Virus record (IMG/VR): IMGVR_UViG_3300036851_000526 | Location: 1-33,871 of that record | DNA from: a virus | DNA: 33,871 nucleotides | Reading direction: 5' to 3' (one strand) | Shown here: piece after piece, positions 1 through 8,017 of the stretch | How positions within the stretch are numbered: the first letter of the stretch is position 1 | How the letters are laid out: every line of letters starts with the position of its first letter | The notes under the pieces: generated by a model | What the model saw: only the letters and a program-made list of their open reading frames with translations | Told to the model about the DNA's origin: nothing | The model's database searches: none | Made by a program: the position numbers and the translations under genes

Positions 1-36
1 GGGCTCTCGCAACGTGAATGATTCTGGAGGTGTGAG

Positions 37-450
37 ATCGCCGGACGTGGTCGTGCACCGAAAGACCAGGCGGAGCGGCGGAACACGACCGCTCCAACTC
101 GAGGCGAGTGGCAGGCGTCGGAGGCCGTGGGTTGGCAGCACGGTGATATGCCGGCGCCACCCGACGGGCTGCTCAAGGCGTCGCGGGAGGCGTGGGGGAT
201 CTGGATGGGGGCGTGGTTCGCGGCCCACTGGGGCCCGGATGACCTGCCAGGCCTGCGGCAGCTGATCCGCTTGTACGACCAGGTCGAGCGGGGCGAGTTC
301 CAGCGGGCGAATGAGGTCCGCATCGAGATGGATAACTATGGGATCACCCCGAAGGGGCAGCAGGATCGTCGGTGGAAGAAACCCGATGGTGGGAAGGTGG
401 AGACGGCACCGGTGCGGCAGATCAGACCGAGGAAGCTGAAGGCTGTCTGA
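37..450 (+). CDS. Terminase small subunit, probable non-ATG start
   Basis: Likely the DNA-recognition subunit of the packaging terminase, about 137 residues, directly upstream of the large subunit. The N-terminal stretch AGRGRAPKDQAERRN followed by TRGEWQ is the usual opening of actinophage small terminases. The C-terminal part (LRQLIRLYDQVERGEF, then GITPKGQQDRRW) is also typical. The frame is open only from a TGA at 19-21, and no ATG, GTG or TTG occurs in it before GTG at 127. An ATC at 37 lies six bases after GGAGG (26-30) and would give the expected M-A-G-R-G start. I therefore place the start at this ATC. The conservative start is GTG 127, which would discard 30 conserved residues. A sequencing error of ATG to ATC is possible. 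The stop overlaps the upstream extension of the large subunit. Confidence 0.72.
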   Translation: MAGRGRAPKDQAERRNTTAPTRGEWQASEAVGWQHGDMPAPPDGLLKASREAWGIWMGAWFAAHWGPDDLPGLRQLIRLYDQVERGEFQRANEVRIEMDNYGITPKGQQDRRWKKPDGGKVETAPVRQIRPRKLKAV

Positions 451-2008
451 GTTCCTCACCCCGGAGAACACGCTGTCGCTGGGCTGGGTGCTGCTCGACT
501 GGTATGAGACGTACCTGCGGGTGCCGAGCGGTCCGAGCTACGGGGCGCCGCTGCGGCTGACCGACGAGCAGGCGCGACTGATCATCCGGTGGTACCAGGT
601 CGATCCGAAGTCGGGCCGGTTCCTGTTCCGTCGGGGGGCGTCGAGGCGGTCGAAAGGGTGGGGGAAGAGCCCGCTGCTGGCGGGGTGGGGGATCGGCGAG
701 CTCGTCGGCCCGGTGCTGTTCGATGGTTGGGATGCCGGTGGCCGGCCGGTGGGGAAGCCGTGGCCGACGCCGTGGATTCAGATCGCGGCCAACTCGGAGG
801 ACCAGACGGCGAACACGTACTCGTCGCTGTACTCGATGCTGGCGGAATCGCCGGCGCTCGACGAGTTCGCCATCGACTTGGGCCGGACGAAGGTGTTCTT
901 GAAAGACCGGCCCGGGTGTGTGGTGGAGCCGGTGACGGCAGCGGCGGGGAGCCGGGAGGGGCAGCTGATTACTGCCGCGGTGCTCGATGAGACGCATCTT
1001 TGGATCCGCCAGAACGGTGGCCAGCGGCTGGCGGCGGTGCTCCGTCGGAACCTAGGGAAGATGAACGGCCGGTCGCTCGAGTCGACCAACGCATTCGTGC
1101 CCGGGGAGGGGTCGGTGGCGGAGGAGACCCACAAGGCGTGGGAAAAAGGCGAGGCGGGGCTGCTGTACGACGCGGTGGAGGCACCGTGGGTGGAGAACCT
1201 CGCCGACAAGCGGGCGTTGCGCCGAGCGTTGAAGGTGGCGTATGGCGACGCCAGGTGGGTGGATCTGCCTCGGGTGGTGGCGGAGATCCAGGATCCGTCG
1301 ACGGATCCGTCGGACGCCCGCCGGTTCTACTTGAACCAGCTGGTGAAGCAGGGACGGGCGGCGGTGGACCCGCATCGTTGGCAGGAGCTGGCCCGCCCGA
1401 AGGTGGTGGTCCCCGCCGGGACCCGGATCGGGGTGGGGTTCGACGGTTCGATCAGCGAGGATGCCACGGCGCTGATGGGGTGTACCGCGGATGGCCACCG
1501 TTTCAAGCTTGGTTTGTGGGAGCGGCCGTTGGGTGCCAGCCCGGAGTGGCGGGTTCCACGGCTCGAGGTGGAGGCGCGGGTGGCGTGGGTGTTCGCCACG
1601 TACGACGTGGGGCGGATGCTGTGTGACCCGGCGAAGTGGTGGACGGAGATCGAGGAATGGGTCGGTCGGTGGAACCTGGGTGGGCCTGAGGCTGGGCCTG
1701 TCGCTTTCTTTGACACCAACGCGACGAAGCGGATGGCGGCGGCGTGTGACCGGTATCTGACGGCGCAGGCGGAGCGGACCTCGACCCACGACGGCGATCC
1801 GGATGTCACCCGCCACGTGTTGGCCATGGCGAAGAAGAAAGTGCGGGTAGCCGACCCCGACGACGACGGCCGTACCCGCTATGTGTTCGTGAAGATGGAC
1901 ACCCGCAAGATCGACGCCGGTATCGCCGACGTGCTCGCTCTCGAGGCGGCAATGACGATGCCGGCGGCGCCCGCCCCCGCGCCCGAGCCGATGGCGGTGT
2001 GGCGCTGA
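443..2008 (+). CDS. Terminase large subunit (ATPase/nuclease)
   Basis: Motor and nuclease that cuts and packages phage DNA into the prohead. Visible motifs, numbered from the CTG at 443, are a Walker A-type loop SKGWGKS (Lys about 75), a Walker B VLDETH (Asp-Glu about 182-183), and a C-terminal RNase H-like nuclease domain with GVGFDGS (Asp about 334) and late acidic residues near DTRKIDAGIADVLALE. At 506-521 residues it has normal family length. The first ordinary start is GTG 488. The preceding in-frame codons encode SEFLTPENTLSLGW, which looks like a genuine terminase N-terminus, so initiation at CTG 443, overlapping the previous stop, is preferred but uncertain. Confidence 0.93.
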   Translation: MSEFLTPENTLSLGWVLLDWYETYLRVPSGPSYGAPLRLTDEQARLIIRWYQVDPKSGRFLFRRGASRRSKGWGKSPLLAGWGIGELVGPVLFDGWDAGGRPVGKPWPTPWIQIAANSEDQTANTYSSLYSMLAESPALDEFAIDLGRTKVFLKDRPGCVVEPVTAAAGSREGQLITAAVLDETHLWIRQNGGQRLAAVLRRNLGKMNGRSLESTNAFVPGEGSVAEETHKAWEKGEAGLLYDAVEAPWVENLADKRALRRALKVAYGDARWVDLPRVVAEIQDPSTDPSDARRFYLNQLVKQGRAAVDPHRWQELARPKVVVPAGTRIGVGFDGSISEDATALMGCTADGHRFKLGLWERPLGASPEWRVPRLEVEARVAWVFATYDVGRMLCDPAKWWTEIEEWVGRWNLGGPEAGPVAFFDTNATKRMAAACDRYLTAQAERTSTHDGDPDVTRHVLAMAKKKVRVADPDDDGRTRYVFVKMDTRKIDAGIADVLALEAAMTMPAAPAPAPEPMAVWR

Positions 2009-2010
2009 CC

Positions 2011-2160
2011 GTGGCGGTAGCCCTGGCGGTGATGGGGGTCATGCTCGTGTCGGCCGGGGCCGGCCTGTGGAATGTGTCGGCCGGGATGGTGCTCGCTGGC
2101 GTCCAGTGCATCGGGGCGGCGTATGTGGTCATGTACATGAAGGCGAGGGCACCCCGATGA
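2011..2160 (+). CDS. Small two-segment membrane protein
   Basis: A 49-residue ORF starting at GTG 2011, two bases after the terminase stop. Its stop overlaps the portal start as ATGA. It is almost entirely hydrophobic: segment one runs VALAVMGVMLVSAGAGLW and segment two MVLAGVQCIGAAYVVMYM, followed by a basic tail KARAPR. No separate Shine-Dalgarno is visible, so translation is probably coupled to the terminase gene. I do not recognise the family. Its exact fit between two essential genes and its clean membrane profile argue that it is real. Confidence 0.6.
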   Translation: MAVALAVMGVMLVSAGAGLWNVSAGMVLAGVQCIGAAYVVMYMKARAPR

Positions 2161-3800
2161 AGCTTTTGGACGCCCTCGTCCGCCCATCGAACGGGAAGCT
2201 CCCGGCCCGGTTCTCCTTTGACGACTGGGTGAATCTGTTCACCTTCGGGGGCCACCAGTACGGGACGTTCCCGGGCCTGTCGACGACGATGGGTGGGGAG
2301 CGGGCCGAGCCCATCGAAGCCAACTTCGTCGGGTTGTGCGAAGGTGGCCTCAAAGCCAACGGGGTCATTTTCGGCTGTGAGCAGATCCGGGTGGCGACGT
2401 TCTCCGAGGCCCGTTTCCAGTTCCGTCGGCTACGTGACGGCCGCCCCGGAGACCTGTTCGGCACCTCCGCGCTGGCCATCCTCGAGCAGCCATGGCCTGG
2501 TGGCACCACCGGCGACCTGCTGGCCCGCATGCTGCTCCACGCAGACTTCGCCGGCAACGCCTACAGCACCATCATCGACGGGGAGATCGTCCAGCTGCGC
2601 CCCGACTGGGTGGACATCCTGCTTCAGGAACGCACCGCCAACGTGGGCCGGGACGGCATGTCGGCGGCGGTGGGGTTCAAGCGGGTCGGATACGCCTACT
2701 ACGAGGGGGGCCGCCGCGGTGTGAAACCAGCGGTGTTCCTCCCCGACGAGGTGGCCCACTTCGCTCCCATGCCCGACCCGACGGCCAGCTATCGGGGGAT
2801 GGCGTGGCTGACGCCGCTGATCCGCGACATCCAGTCTGACAGCGCGTTGACCCGCCACAAGATCCGTTTCATCGAGAACGCGGCGACTCCGAATCTGGCG
2901 GTGTCGTTCCCGAAGGAGGTCAACCGCACCGAGTTCGAGGCGTTCGTGGAGGCGATGGACCGGGCCCACAAAGGCGCGGAGAACGCCGGGAAGACCTTGT
3001 ACACCGGCGGCGGCGCCGACGTGACCGTGATCGGCGCCAACCTCGCCGAGCTCGACATGAAGAGCGTCCAGGGCGCCGGCGAAACCAGGATTGCCATGGC
3101 CGCCGGGGTCCACCCGGTCATCGTCGGCCTGTCCGAGGGTCTCCAGGGGGCGTCGCTCAACGCCGGGAACTTCTCCGCTGCACGGCGCCGCTTCGCCGAC
3201 ATCACCATGCGTCCCCTGTGGCGCAACGTATCCGGGTCGCTCGCCGCCATCGTTACCCCGCCGGCGGCGTCGGAGCTGTGGATCGACGAACGGGACATCG
3301 CCTTCCTGCGGGAGGACGAAGCCGACGCCGCCAACATCCAGAACGTCCGAGCGGCCACCATCACCGCCCTCATCCGCGAAGGGTTCGACGCCGCCTCTGC
3401 CATCGCCGCTGTCGACAACGACGACTTCCGTCTGTTGGTCCACACCGGGTTGGTGTCGGTGCAGCTCCAGCCAGCCGGCAAACCGCCGGCTCCAGTGGCA
3501 ACCAACGGCGCCGGCCGCGCCGAACATCTCGAACTTCTCGAATATCGGATTGCCCGCATGGAGAACCAGGCGGCGGCCGCTCAGGATATGAGACCGACCG
3601 TCGTGAACGTGGCCACCCCCGATGTCCGCGCCGACATACATCTCGACGCCCCCATCACCGTGGAAGCCGCTCCTGCTCCCGATGTTGAGATCCATCCGGC
3701 GCCGACCGAAGTGAACGTTCATCTGCCCGAGGCGCGGTCCGTGACGAGGACCGTGATACGAGACGACGCTGGCAACATCGTCCGCATCGAGGAGGACTGA
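2157..3800 (+). CDS. Portal protein (HK97/SPP1-type)
   Basis: Forms the dodecameric ring at the capsid vertex through which DNA passes. It has 547 residues. Recognisable features are the N-terminal clip/wing region with WPGGTTGDLLARMLLHADFAGNAYS, a central ESxxN-like region, and the segment LNAGNFSAARRRFADITMRPLW, a hallmark of phage portals. The last 60 residues are Pro/Val-rich strands ending in TVIRDDAGNIVRIEED, a tail seen on many siphophage portals. The start is ATG 2157, which overlaps the stop of the small membrane protein; the reading frame extends further upstream, but that part is noncoding shadow of the membrane gene. Confidence 0.92.
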   Translation: MKLLDALVRPSNGKLPARFSFDDWVNLFTFGGHQYGTFPGLSTTMGGERAEPIEANFVGLCEGGLKANGVIFGCEQIRVATFSEARFQFRRLRDGRPGDLFGTSALAILEQPWPGGTTGDLLARMLLHADFAGNAYSTIIDGEIVQLRPDWVDILLQERTANVGRDGMSAAVGFKRVGYAYYEGGRRGVKPAVFLPDEVAHFAPMPDPTASYRGMAWLTPLIRDIQSDSALTRHKIRFIENAATPNLAVSFPKEVNRTEFEAFVEAMDRAHKGAENAGKTLYTGGGADVTVIGANLAELDMKSVQGAGETRIAMAAGVHPVIVGLSEGLQGASLNAGNFSAARRRFADITMRPLWRNVSGSLAAIVTPPAASELWIDERDIAFLREDEADAANIQNVRAATITALIREGFDAASAIAAVDNDDFRLLVHTGLVSVQLQPAGKPPAPVATNGAGRAEHLELLEYRIARMENQAAAAQDMRPTVVNVATPDVRADIHLDAPITVEAAPAPDVEIHPAPTEVNVHLPEARSVTRTVIRDDAGNIVRIEED

Positions 3801-3970
3801 TGCCCGAAGCCAAGGCGAAAACCACGCCCAAGGCGACCATCTCCGCCAAGGTCACTCGGGCTGACGGCACCGTTGAGGATTTGGGCGAGATCGCCGGTGT
3901 CAGCCAGGACGACGCCAACGCTGCCATCAAGCTGCTGCGGTCAATCGCCAACAAGGTGAGGAAGGACTAG
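3800..3970 (+). CDS. Small portal-adjacent protein
   Basis: A 56-residue protein whose ATG overlaps the last base of the portal stop (TGATG). It begins with a Lys/Ala/Thr-rich stretch, then ISAKVTRADGTVEDLGEIAG, a short strand-turn-strand pattern, and a helical C-terminus IKLLRSIANKVRKD. Small proteins with a VxRxDGTVEDLG-like core sit beside portal genes in many siphophages. No function is known to me. Coupling to the portal suggests a head-assembly role, which is inference. Confidence 0.65.
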   Translation: MPEAKAKTTPKATISAKVTRADGTVEDLGEIAGVSQDDANAAIKLLRSIANKVRKD

Positions 3971-3976
3971 CCCAAG

Positions 3977-4483
3977 ATGGCGGGGATCTGCAGTGTTGTT
4001 GGCTGCAGCAGACCCCTATTGGCGAAAGGCTGGTGTTCAGCGCATTACAAACGGTGGCGACGTCATGGCGACTTGGAACTTCGACTGCCGCCTGCCGTAG
4101 TAGACGGACAGCGCCGTTGTTACATGTGCGGCGGCACTGGACCGTTCGGTTCAGATAGCACTCGTTCTGATGGACTCAATCCTCGATGTAAGGCCTGTCA
4201 CAACCGAGAGAGCCGCTTAGCGTACGCACGCTGGCGAAGGACGGTTATCGAACACCTCGGTGGGCGCTGCGCCGAATGTGGTTATGACACGGATCAGCGG
4301 GCGTTTCAGATCGACCACATCAATGGTGGCGGTAGATCCGAACGTCTGTCGATGTCTGGGCACACCATTGGGTTCATGAAGCGTGTCCTGACTGCGGAAG
4401 TCGGGATTTACCAGCTGCTCTGTGCCAACTGCAATCAGATCAAGCGGGTTGAATTGGCTGAGCACGGAATGAGGGGTGGTTGA
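3977..4483 (+). CDS. HNH homing-type endonuclease with N-terminal zinc motifs
   Basis: A 168-residue HNH nuclease, probably a free-standing homing endonuclease. The N-terminus has a Cys/His cluster (CSVVGCSRPLLAKGWCSAHY), followed by a CxxC...CxxC pair (CYMCGG, CKACH). The HNH domain includes CAECGYDTDQRAFQIDHINGGG and the closing LCANCNQIKR. Base composition looks less GC-rich and codon use more mixed than in the flanking genes, consistent with recent acquisition. It starts seven bases after the previous stop, and its last codons overlap the next gene. It sits inside the head operon, between portal and protease. Confidence 0.85.
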   Translation: MAGICSVVGCSRPLLAKGWCSAHYKRWRRHGDLELRLPPAVVDGQRRCYMCGGTGPFGSDSTRSDGLNPRCKACHNRESRLAYARWRRTVIEHLGGRCAECGYDTDQRAFQIDHINGGGRSERLSMSGHTIGFMKRVLTAEVGIYQLLCANCNQIKRVELAEHGMRGG

Positions 4484-4862
4484 AATACCGGGCACCGTGT
4501 TCGTCCAGGCAGGCCAGGACTACATTGTGGATAAGGTGCAAAACACCCTTGCGGGTGACACCGGGGTGAAACCGGAATGGATCGGCTGGGGGACGGGCAC
4601 GACCGATCCGGTGGTGGGCAACACCGGTCTGGAGACGGCGGCGGCGGAGGCCCGCACCCAGGGGACCCTCTCCCAGCCGGCCACTGACACGTCCCGGTGT
4701 GTCGGCACCATCACCTGCGCCGGTTCGGGCAAGACGATCTCCGAGGTCGGGCTGTTCACCGCCTCGACGGCGGGGACGCTCATCATCCGCGCCACCTTCA
4801 CCGGCATCCCCCTCCTGGTGGGGGACAGAATTGAATTTACCATCGACCTCGTTGTCACCTAG
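4476..4862 (+). CDS. Putative virion structural protein (beta-rich)
   Basis: A 128-residue beta-rich protein starting at GTG 4476 inside the end of the HNH gene. The pattern GWGTGTTDPVVGNTGLETA, then SRCVGTITCAGSGKTISEVGLF and a closing LLVGDRIEFTIDLVV resembles small phage appendage or decoration proteins, in which a GTGTT loop is followed by an EVGLF strand. No catalytic motif is visible. The 128 residues look like a complete domain, so the HNH insertion probably did not truncate it. Its position, before a large repeat protein and before the protease, is unusual for a fibre-type protein. Confidence 0.65.
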   Translation: MVEIPGTVFVQAGQDYIVDKVQNTLAGDTGVKPEWIGWGTGTTDPVVGNTGLETAAAEARTQGTLSQPATDTSRCVGTITCAGSGKTISEVGLFTASTAGTLIIRATFTGIPLLVGDRIEFTIDLVVT

Positions 4863-4866
4863 GTAA

Positions 4867-6510
4867 ATGCCGTTTACCGCCACGGCGGGCTATCCCAGCA
4901 CCGTCGCCGGGGAGACCGCCTCCGCCCGCAAGCTCCAGGACAGCGCACCTGCCGCCAACAGCAGCACGATCGCCGACTTCTCCACCACCACCACCCGCCG
5001 GAAAATCCAGTGGAAACCGGCCACCTCGAATACGGCGTCGGGCACCCCCGGGGCCGCCACCGGATTCGGGTACGGCACCCTCAAAGCCGAGATGAACCGC
5101 ACCGTTGACCTGCCGTCGAAGGCGCTCATCTCCGGTGGGGTGTGGACCTTCGACATCGCCTTCGAAACCTCCCAGGCGGACGCCGTTGGCGCCGCCGCCA
5201 AAATTGAAGCCCACGTCTACAAACGGTCCGCCGCCGGCACCTTCACCCTGTTGTTCTCCGCCACCATGCCCACTGGCGTCTCTGTCACCCTGGCCGGAGC
5301 CAAAACCGCCACCATCACCTCCGCCTCCCAATCCGCCGTCACCTTCGAAACCGACGAGACGCTCCACATCGAATTGTGGGTCGACGCTCAGGGCGTCACT
5401 CTCAGCGGCAACACCTACGCCCTCAACCTCGGGACGGGCACGAAAGTATCCTTCCCGCTCATCACCAGCCAGACCGAAGGGATCCTCGACCACCACCCGC
5501 GGTCCTACTCAGCCACCGGTGTCGGCACTGCCCCCGTCCCCTTGAAGTGGGTGCGCTTGGCAGCCAAGGCCGCTACCGGTATCGGGACCGCCCCAGTGCC
5601 TCTCAAGTGGGCCCGTCTCGCAGCCAAGACCGCCACCGCTGTGGGGGTGGTACCCACCCCCCTGAAATGGACCCGCCTCTTACCCAAGTCGGCGACCGCC
5701 ATCGGTGTTGTCGCCACCCCGGTCAAGTACGTCCGCCTCGCCGCCAAGACCGCCACCGCCGTGGGGGTGGCCACCCGCCAGGCCAACTGGATCCGCCTCG
5801 CCGCCAAAACCGCCACCGCTATCGGGCTGCCGACAGCCGCCCGCCGCATCGAAGCCTTCCGATCCTTCGCCGCCACCGGCGTCGGGACCTCGGCCATGAC
5901 CCGGGCGGTCATCGCCGTGCGAACCTTCGTCGCCACTTCGGTCGGGGTCGCCACCGCCTCCCGTGTCCTCACGCTGTTCCGTTCATTCTCGGCCGCGGCG
6001 ATGGGGATGGTTTCGGTGCCAGTCAAGTATGTTCGCCTAGCGGTCAAGTCCGCCACTGCTATCGGAATGGCAACCGCCAGTCGCTTTGCTGACCTGTTCC
6101 GTTCCTTCTCGGCTGCGGCCGTCGGGAACTCCGCCATGACCCGAGCCGTCATTGCCGTCCGCACGTTCGTCGCCAACCTCGTCGGTCTCGCCCGGGGCGA
6201 CGTTCAGATGCCGTTCACCGCCCTCAACCGGATCACCACTGGTGGCCCGGCGGACTGGTCCCCCAACAACGGGGCCAAAACCATTTCCGGGGTCGTCCGT
6301 GACGCCACCGGCACCGCCTACGCCGGTGCCACGGTCGAGCTCATCCGAGAATCGGATGGGTTCGTGGCCGCCACCACCATCTCCGGTGCTGACGGCTCCT
6401 ATTCCTTCACCCGTGACACGAACGATCCATACACCTACAGGGTTCTTGCTTGGGAGGACACCGGCACTCCCACCCAGGGTGTCTCAGCCCGAGGGCTAGT
6501 CCCCGTCTAG
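4867..6510 (+). CDS. Large structural protein with twelve 20-residue repeats
   Basis: A 547-residue protein, probably on the virion surface. Residues 1-214 form a beta-rich N-terminal domain (Thr/Ala/Ser-rich, WKPATSN...WTFDIAFETS...LHIELWVDAQG). Residues 215-454 are twelve consecutive 20-residue repeats with consensus [ST]ATA[VI]G, about five variable residues, then a KWxRLAAK or xxFRSF strand. Residues 455-547 form a carboxypeptidase-regulatory-like beta sandwich (ISGVVRDATGTAYAGATVELI...DGSYSFTR). The start ATG follows the previous stop by four bases. Neighbouring small genes share its motif or architecture. It may be a fibre, spike or decoration protein; I cannot say which. Confidence 0.75.
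   Translation: MPFTATAGYPSTVAGETASARKLQDSAPAANSSTIADFSTTTTRRKIQWKPATSNTASGTPGAATGFGYGTLKAEMNRTVDLPSKALISGGVWTFDIAFETSQADAVGAAAKIEAHVYKRSAAGTFTLLFSATMPTGVSVTLAGAKTATITSASQSAVTFETDETLHIELWVDAQGVTLSGNTYALNLGTGTKVSFPLITSQTEGILDHHPRSYSATGVGTAPVPLKWVRLAAKAATGIGTAPVPLKWARLAAKTATAVGVVPTPLKWTRLLPKSATAIGVVATPVKYVRLAAKTATAVGVATRQANWIRLAAKTATAIGLPTAARRIEAFRSFAATGVGTSAMTRAVIAVRTFVATSVGVATASRVLTLFRSFSAAAMGMVSVPVKYVRLAVKSATAIGMATASRFADLFRSFSAAAVGNSAMTRAVIAVRTFVANLVGLARGDVQMPFTALNRITTGGPADWSPNNGAKTISGVVRDATGTAYAGATVELIRESDGFVAATTISGADGSYSFTRDTNDPYTYRVLAWEDTGTPTQGVSARGLVPV
5509..6228 (+). repeat. Twelve tandem 60-bp coding repeats
   Basis: Within the large structural gene, twelve units of exactly 60 bp run in frame without a gap. 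Early units end in KWxRLAAK, later ones alternate with FRSF or VRTF endings. Two units (TSAMTRAVIAVRTF and NSAMTRAVIAVRTF) are near copies, showing block duplication. The repeats are degenerate at the third codon position, so selection appears to act on the protein. Confidence 0.85.
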
Positions 6511-6523
6511 ATCGGAGGGCGTC

Positions 6524-6934
6524 GTGGCTGATGTCCTCCTCTTCCCTGCTGAATCCAATCCCGAAGACGTCCGCCTCCGCGAAGGCGGTGTCGCCGAACC
6601 GACCACCTACACCGTTGCCGTCTCAGCCACCGCTGTCGGCGATGCCACCACCATCCAATCCGCCACTCACCTGGTGGCGGCGACGGCGACAGCAGTCGGC
6701 TCAGCCAATATCGGCACCGTTCTCAGCCTCGGCGCTCCGCCGGTTGCACTATCCAGTTTTGTCGGTGGTGGATATGCTCCCCCGCTCCGACCCCGCTGGC
6801 CCGTCACCAACCCGCAATCGGTGCGGGCCGACGTCACCTGCCAGCCCAGCCTGACCATCAAGGTCGACCCCGCCGGACGTCGTCTCGCACGCCGCCGGGA
6901 AGAAGACGAGTTCGTGCTCATCGGAGTTCTCTGA
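6524..6934 (+). CDS. Putative structural protein sharing the ATAVG repeat
   Basis: A 136-residue protein starting at GTG 6524 behind a GGAGGG site. Its middle contains two units like those of the preceding gene (VSATAVGDATTIQSATH and VAATATAVGSANIGTVLS). The C-terminal part is Pro/Arg-rich (PPLRPRWPVTNPQSVRADVTCQPSL) and ends with a charged helix RRLARRREEDEFVLIGVL. It likely belongs with the upstream repeat protein in one virion structure. No catalytic motif is seen. Confidence 0.65.
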   Translation: MADVLLFPAESNPEDVRLREGGVAEPTTYTVAVSATAVGDATTIQSATHLVAATATAVGSANIGTVLSLGAPPVALSSFVGGGYAPPLRPRWPVTNPQSVRADVTCQPSLTIKVDPAGRRLARRREEDEFVLIGVL

Positions 6935-6946
6935 AGGAGGGCCCGT

Positions 6947-8017
6947 TTGCCTGCCATCGGATCCCACTCCAGCGGAACCAGCGATGCGACCTGGGACGCC
7001 GGCGCCAACGTCAAGGCCCTCCCTGCCGACGCCACCGCCACCACCTACCGGGCCATGTACGCCTGGCGTGACCCGGACGGCGACCCGGACACCCAGGCGG
7101 CCTACAAGTTCCCCCACCACATGGTCACCGGCGGGCGGCCCGGGGTGGCAAGCACCAAAGGCTGCTCGGCTGGCATCGCCGTCCTCAACGGCGGCCGAGG
7201 CGGAGCGGCCATCCCCAGCGGCGACCGCAAAAGGGTATGGAACCACCTGGCCGCCCACCTGCGAGACGCGGACCTAGAACCACCCCCGCTCCGCAGCCAT
7301 GATCCTCGGAGGCTAACCATGAGGGCACCTAAGGACAACGTCTGCCGCGCCGCCCCCTTCGAGTTGCGGGGCGAGGACACCGGCGATGGGTTCACGCTGG
7401 AGGGCTACGGCGCCGTGTTCGGCAAGGTGGTCCGGATCGACTCGTGGGAGGGCCTGTTCGATGAGAAGATCGCCCGGGGTGCCTTCGCCAAGACCATCCA
7501 GGATCGCAAACCGGTCCTTCAGTTCGACCATGGCCGCGACGCAGCCACTGGTTCCGTGCCGATTGGTGCGATCGAAGAACTCAAAGAGGACCGGCGGGGC
7601 CTGTTCGTCCGGGCCCGCATGCACGACAACGCCCGGGTGGAGCCGATCCGCCAGGCGATCGCGTCGGGTGCCATCGACGGCATGTCGTTCCGGTTCCGGG
7701 TGATCCGCGAAGACTGGGACGAGTCGGATGACATCCCGGTGCGGACCATCAACGAGGTCGAGCTGTTCGAGTTGGGTCCGGTGGTGTTCCCCGCCTACGA
7801 GGCGACCACCGTCGGCGTGCGCTCCTTGCTCGCCGACCTGCCCGACGACGAGCGCTACCGGGTGCTCGCCGAACTCGCAGTAACGGTCGACGCCGCCCCT
7901 ACGGGCACCTCGGCCGAGCAGGACCCTGACGCCGCCCAGCCGGGCACCTCAGGAGCCACGTACGGGGAACGCGAAGCGTTCTTCCGCACCCTCCTGATCG
8001 AAAAGGACACAGCATGA
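6947..8017 (+). CDS. Prohead protease with extra N-terminal domain
   Basis: HK97-family serine protease (S78 type) that matures the capsid. It has 356 residues, initiating at TTG 6947 six bases after AAGGAGG. Residues 1-120 form an added domain (TYRAMYAWRDPDGDPD, YKFPHHMV, KGCSAGIAVLNGGRGGAAIP, WNHLAAHLRDADLEPP) that is found fused to or next to proteases in actinobacterial phages. Residues 125-300 are the protease: LEGYGAVFGKVVRID, catalytic-type His in LQFDHGRDAATGSVPIG, and Ser in AIDGMSFRF. An internal ATG at 7319 would produce the protease alone. The stop overlaps the capsid gene as ATGA. Confidence 0.9.
   Translation: MPAIGSHSSGTSDATWDAGANVKALPADATATTYRAMYAWRDPDGDPDTQAAYKFPHHMVTGGRPGVASTKGCSAGIAVLNGGRGGAAIPSGDRKRVWNHLAAHLRDADLEPPPLRSHDPRRLTMRAPKDNVCRAAPFELRGEDTGDGFTLEGYGAVFGKVVRIDSWEGLFDEKIARGAFAKTIQDRKPVLQFDHGRDAATGSVPIGAIEELKEDRRGLFVRARMHDNARVEPIRQAIASGAIDGMSFRFRVIREDWDESDDIPVRTINEVELFELGPVVFPAYEATTVGVRSLLADLPDDERYRVLAELAVTVDAAPTGTSAEQDPDAAQPGTSGATYGEREAFFRTLLIEKDTA

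Noticed and set aside
5509-6228. CRISPR or noncoding satellite
   Set aside because: The 60-bp period is in frame, third positions vary and the protein pattern is conserved, so it is a coding repeat.
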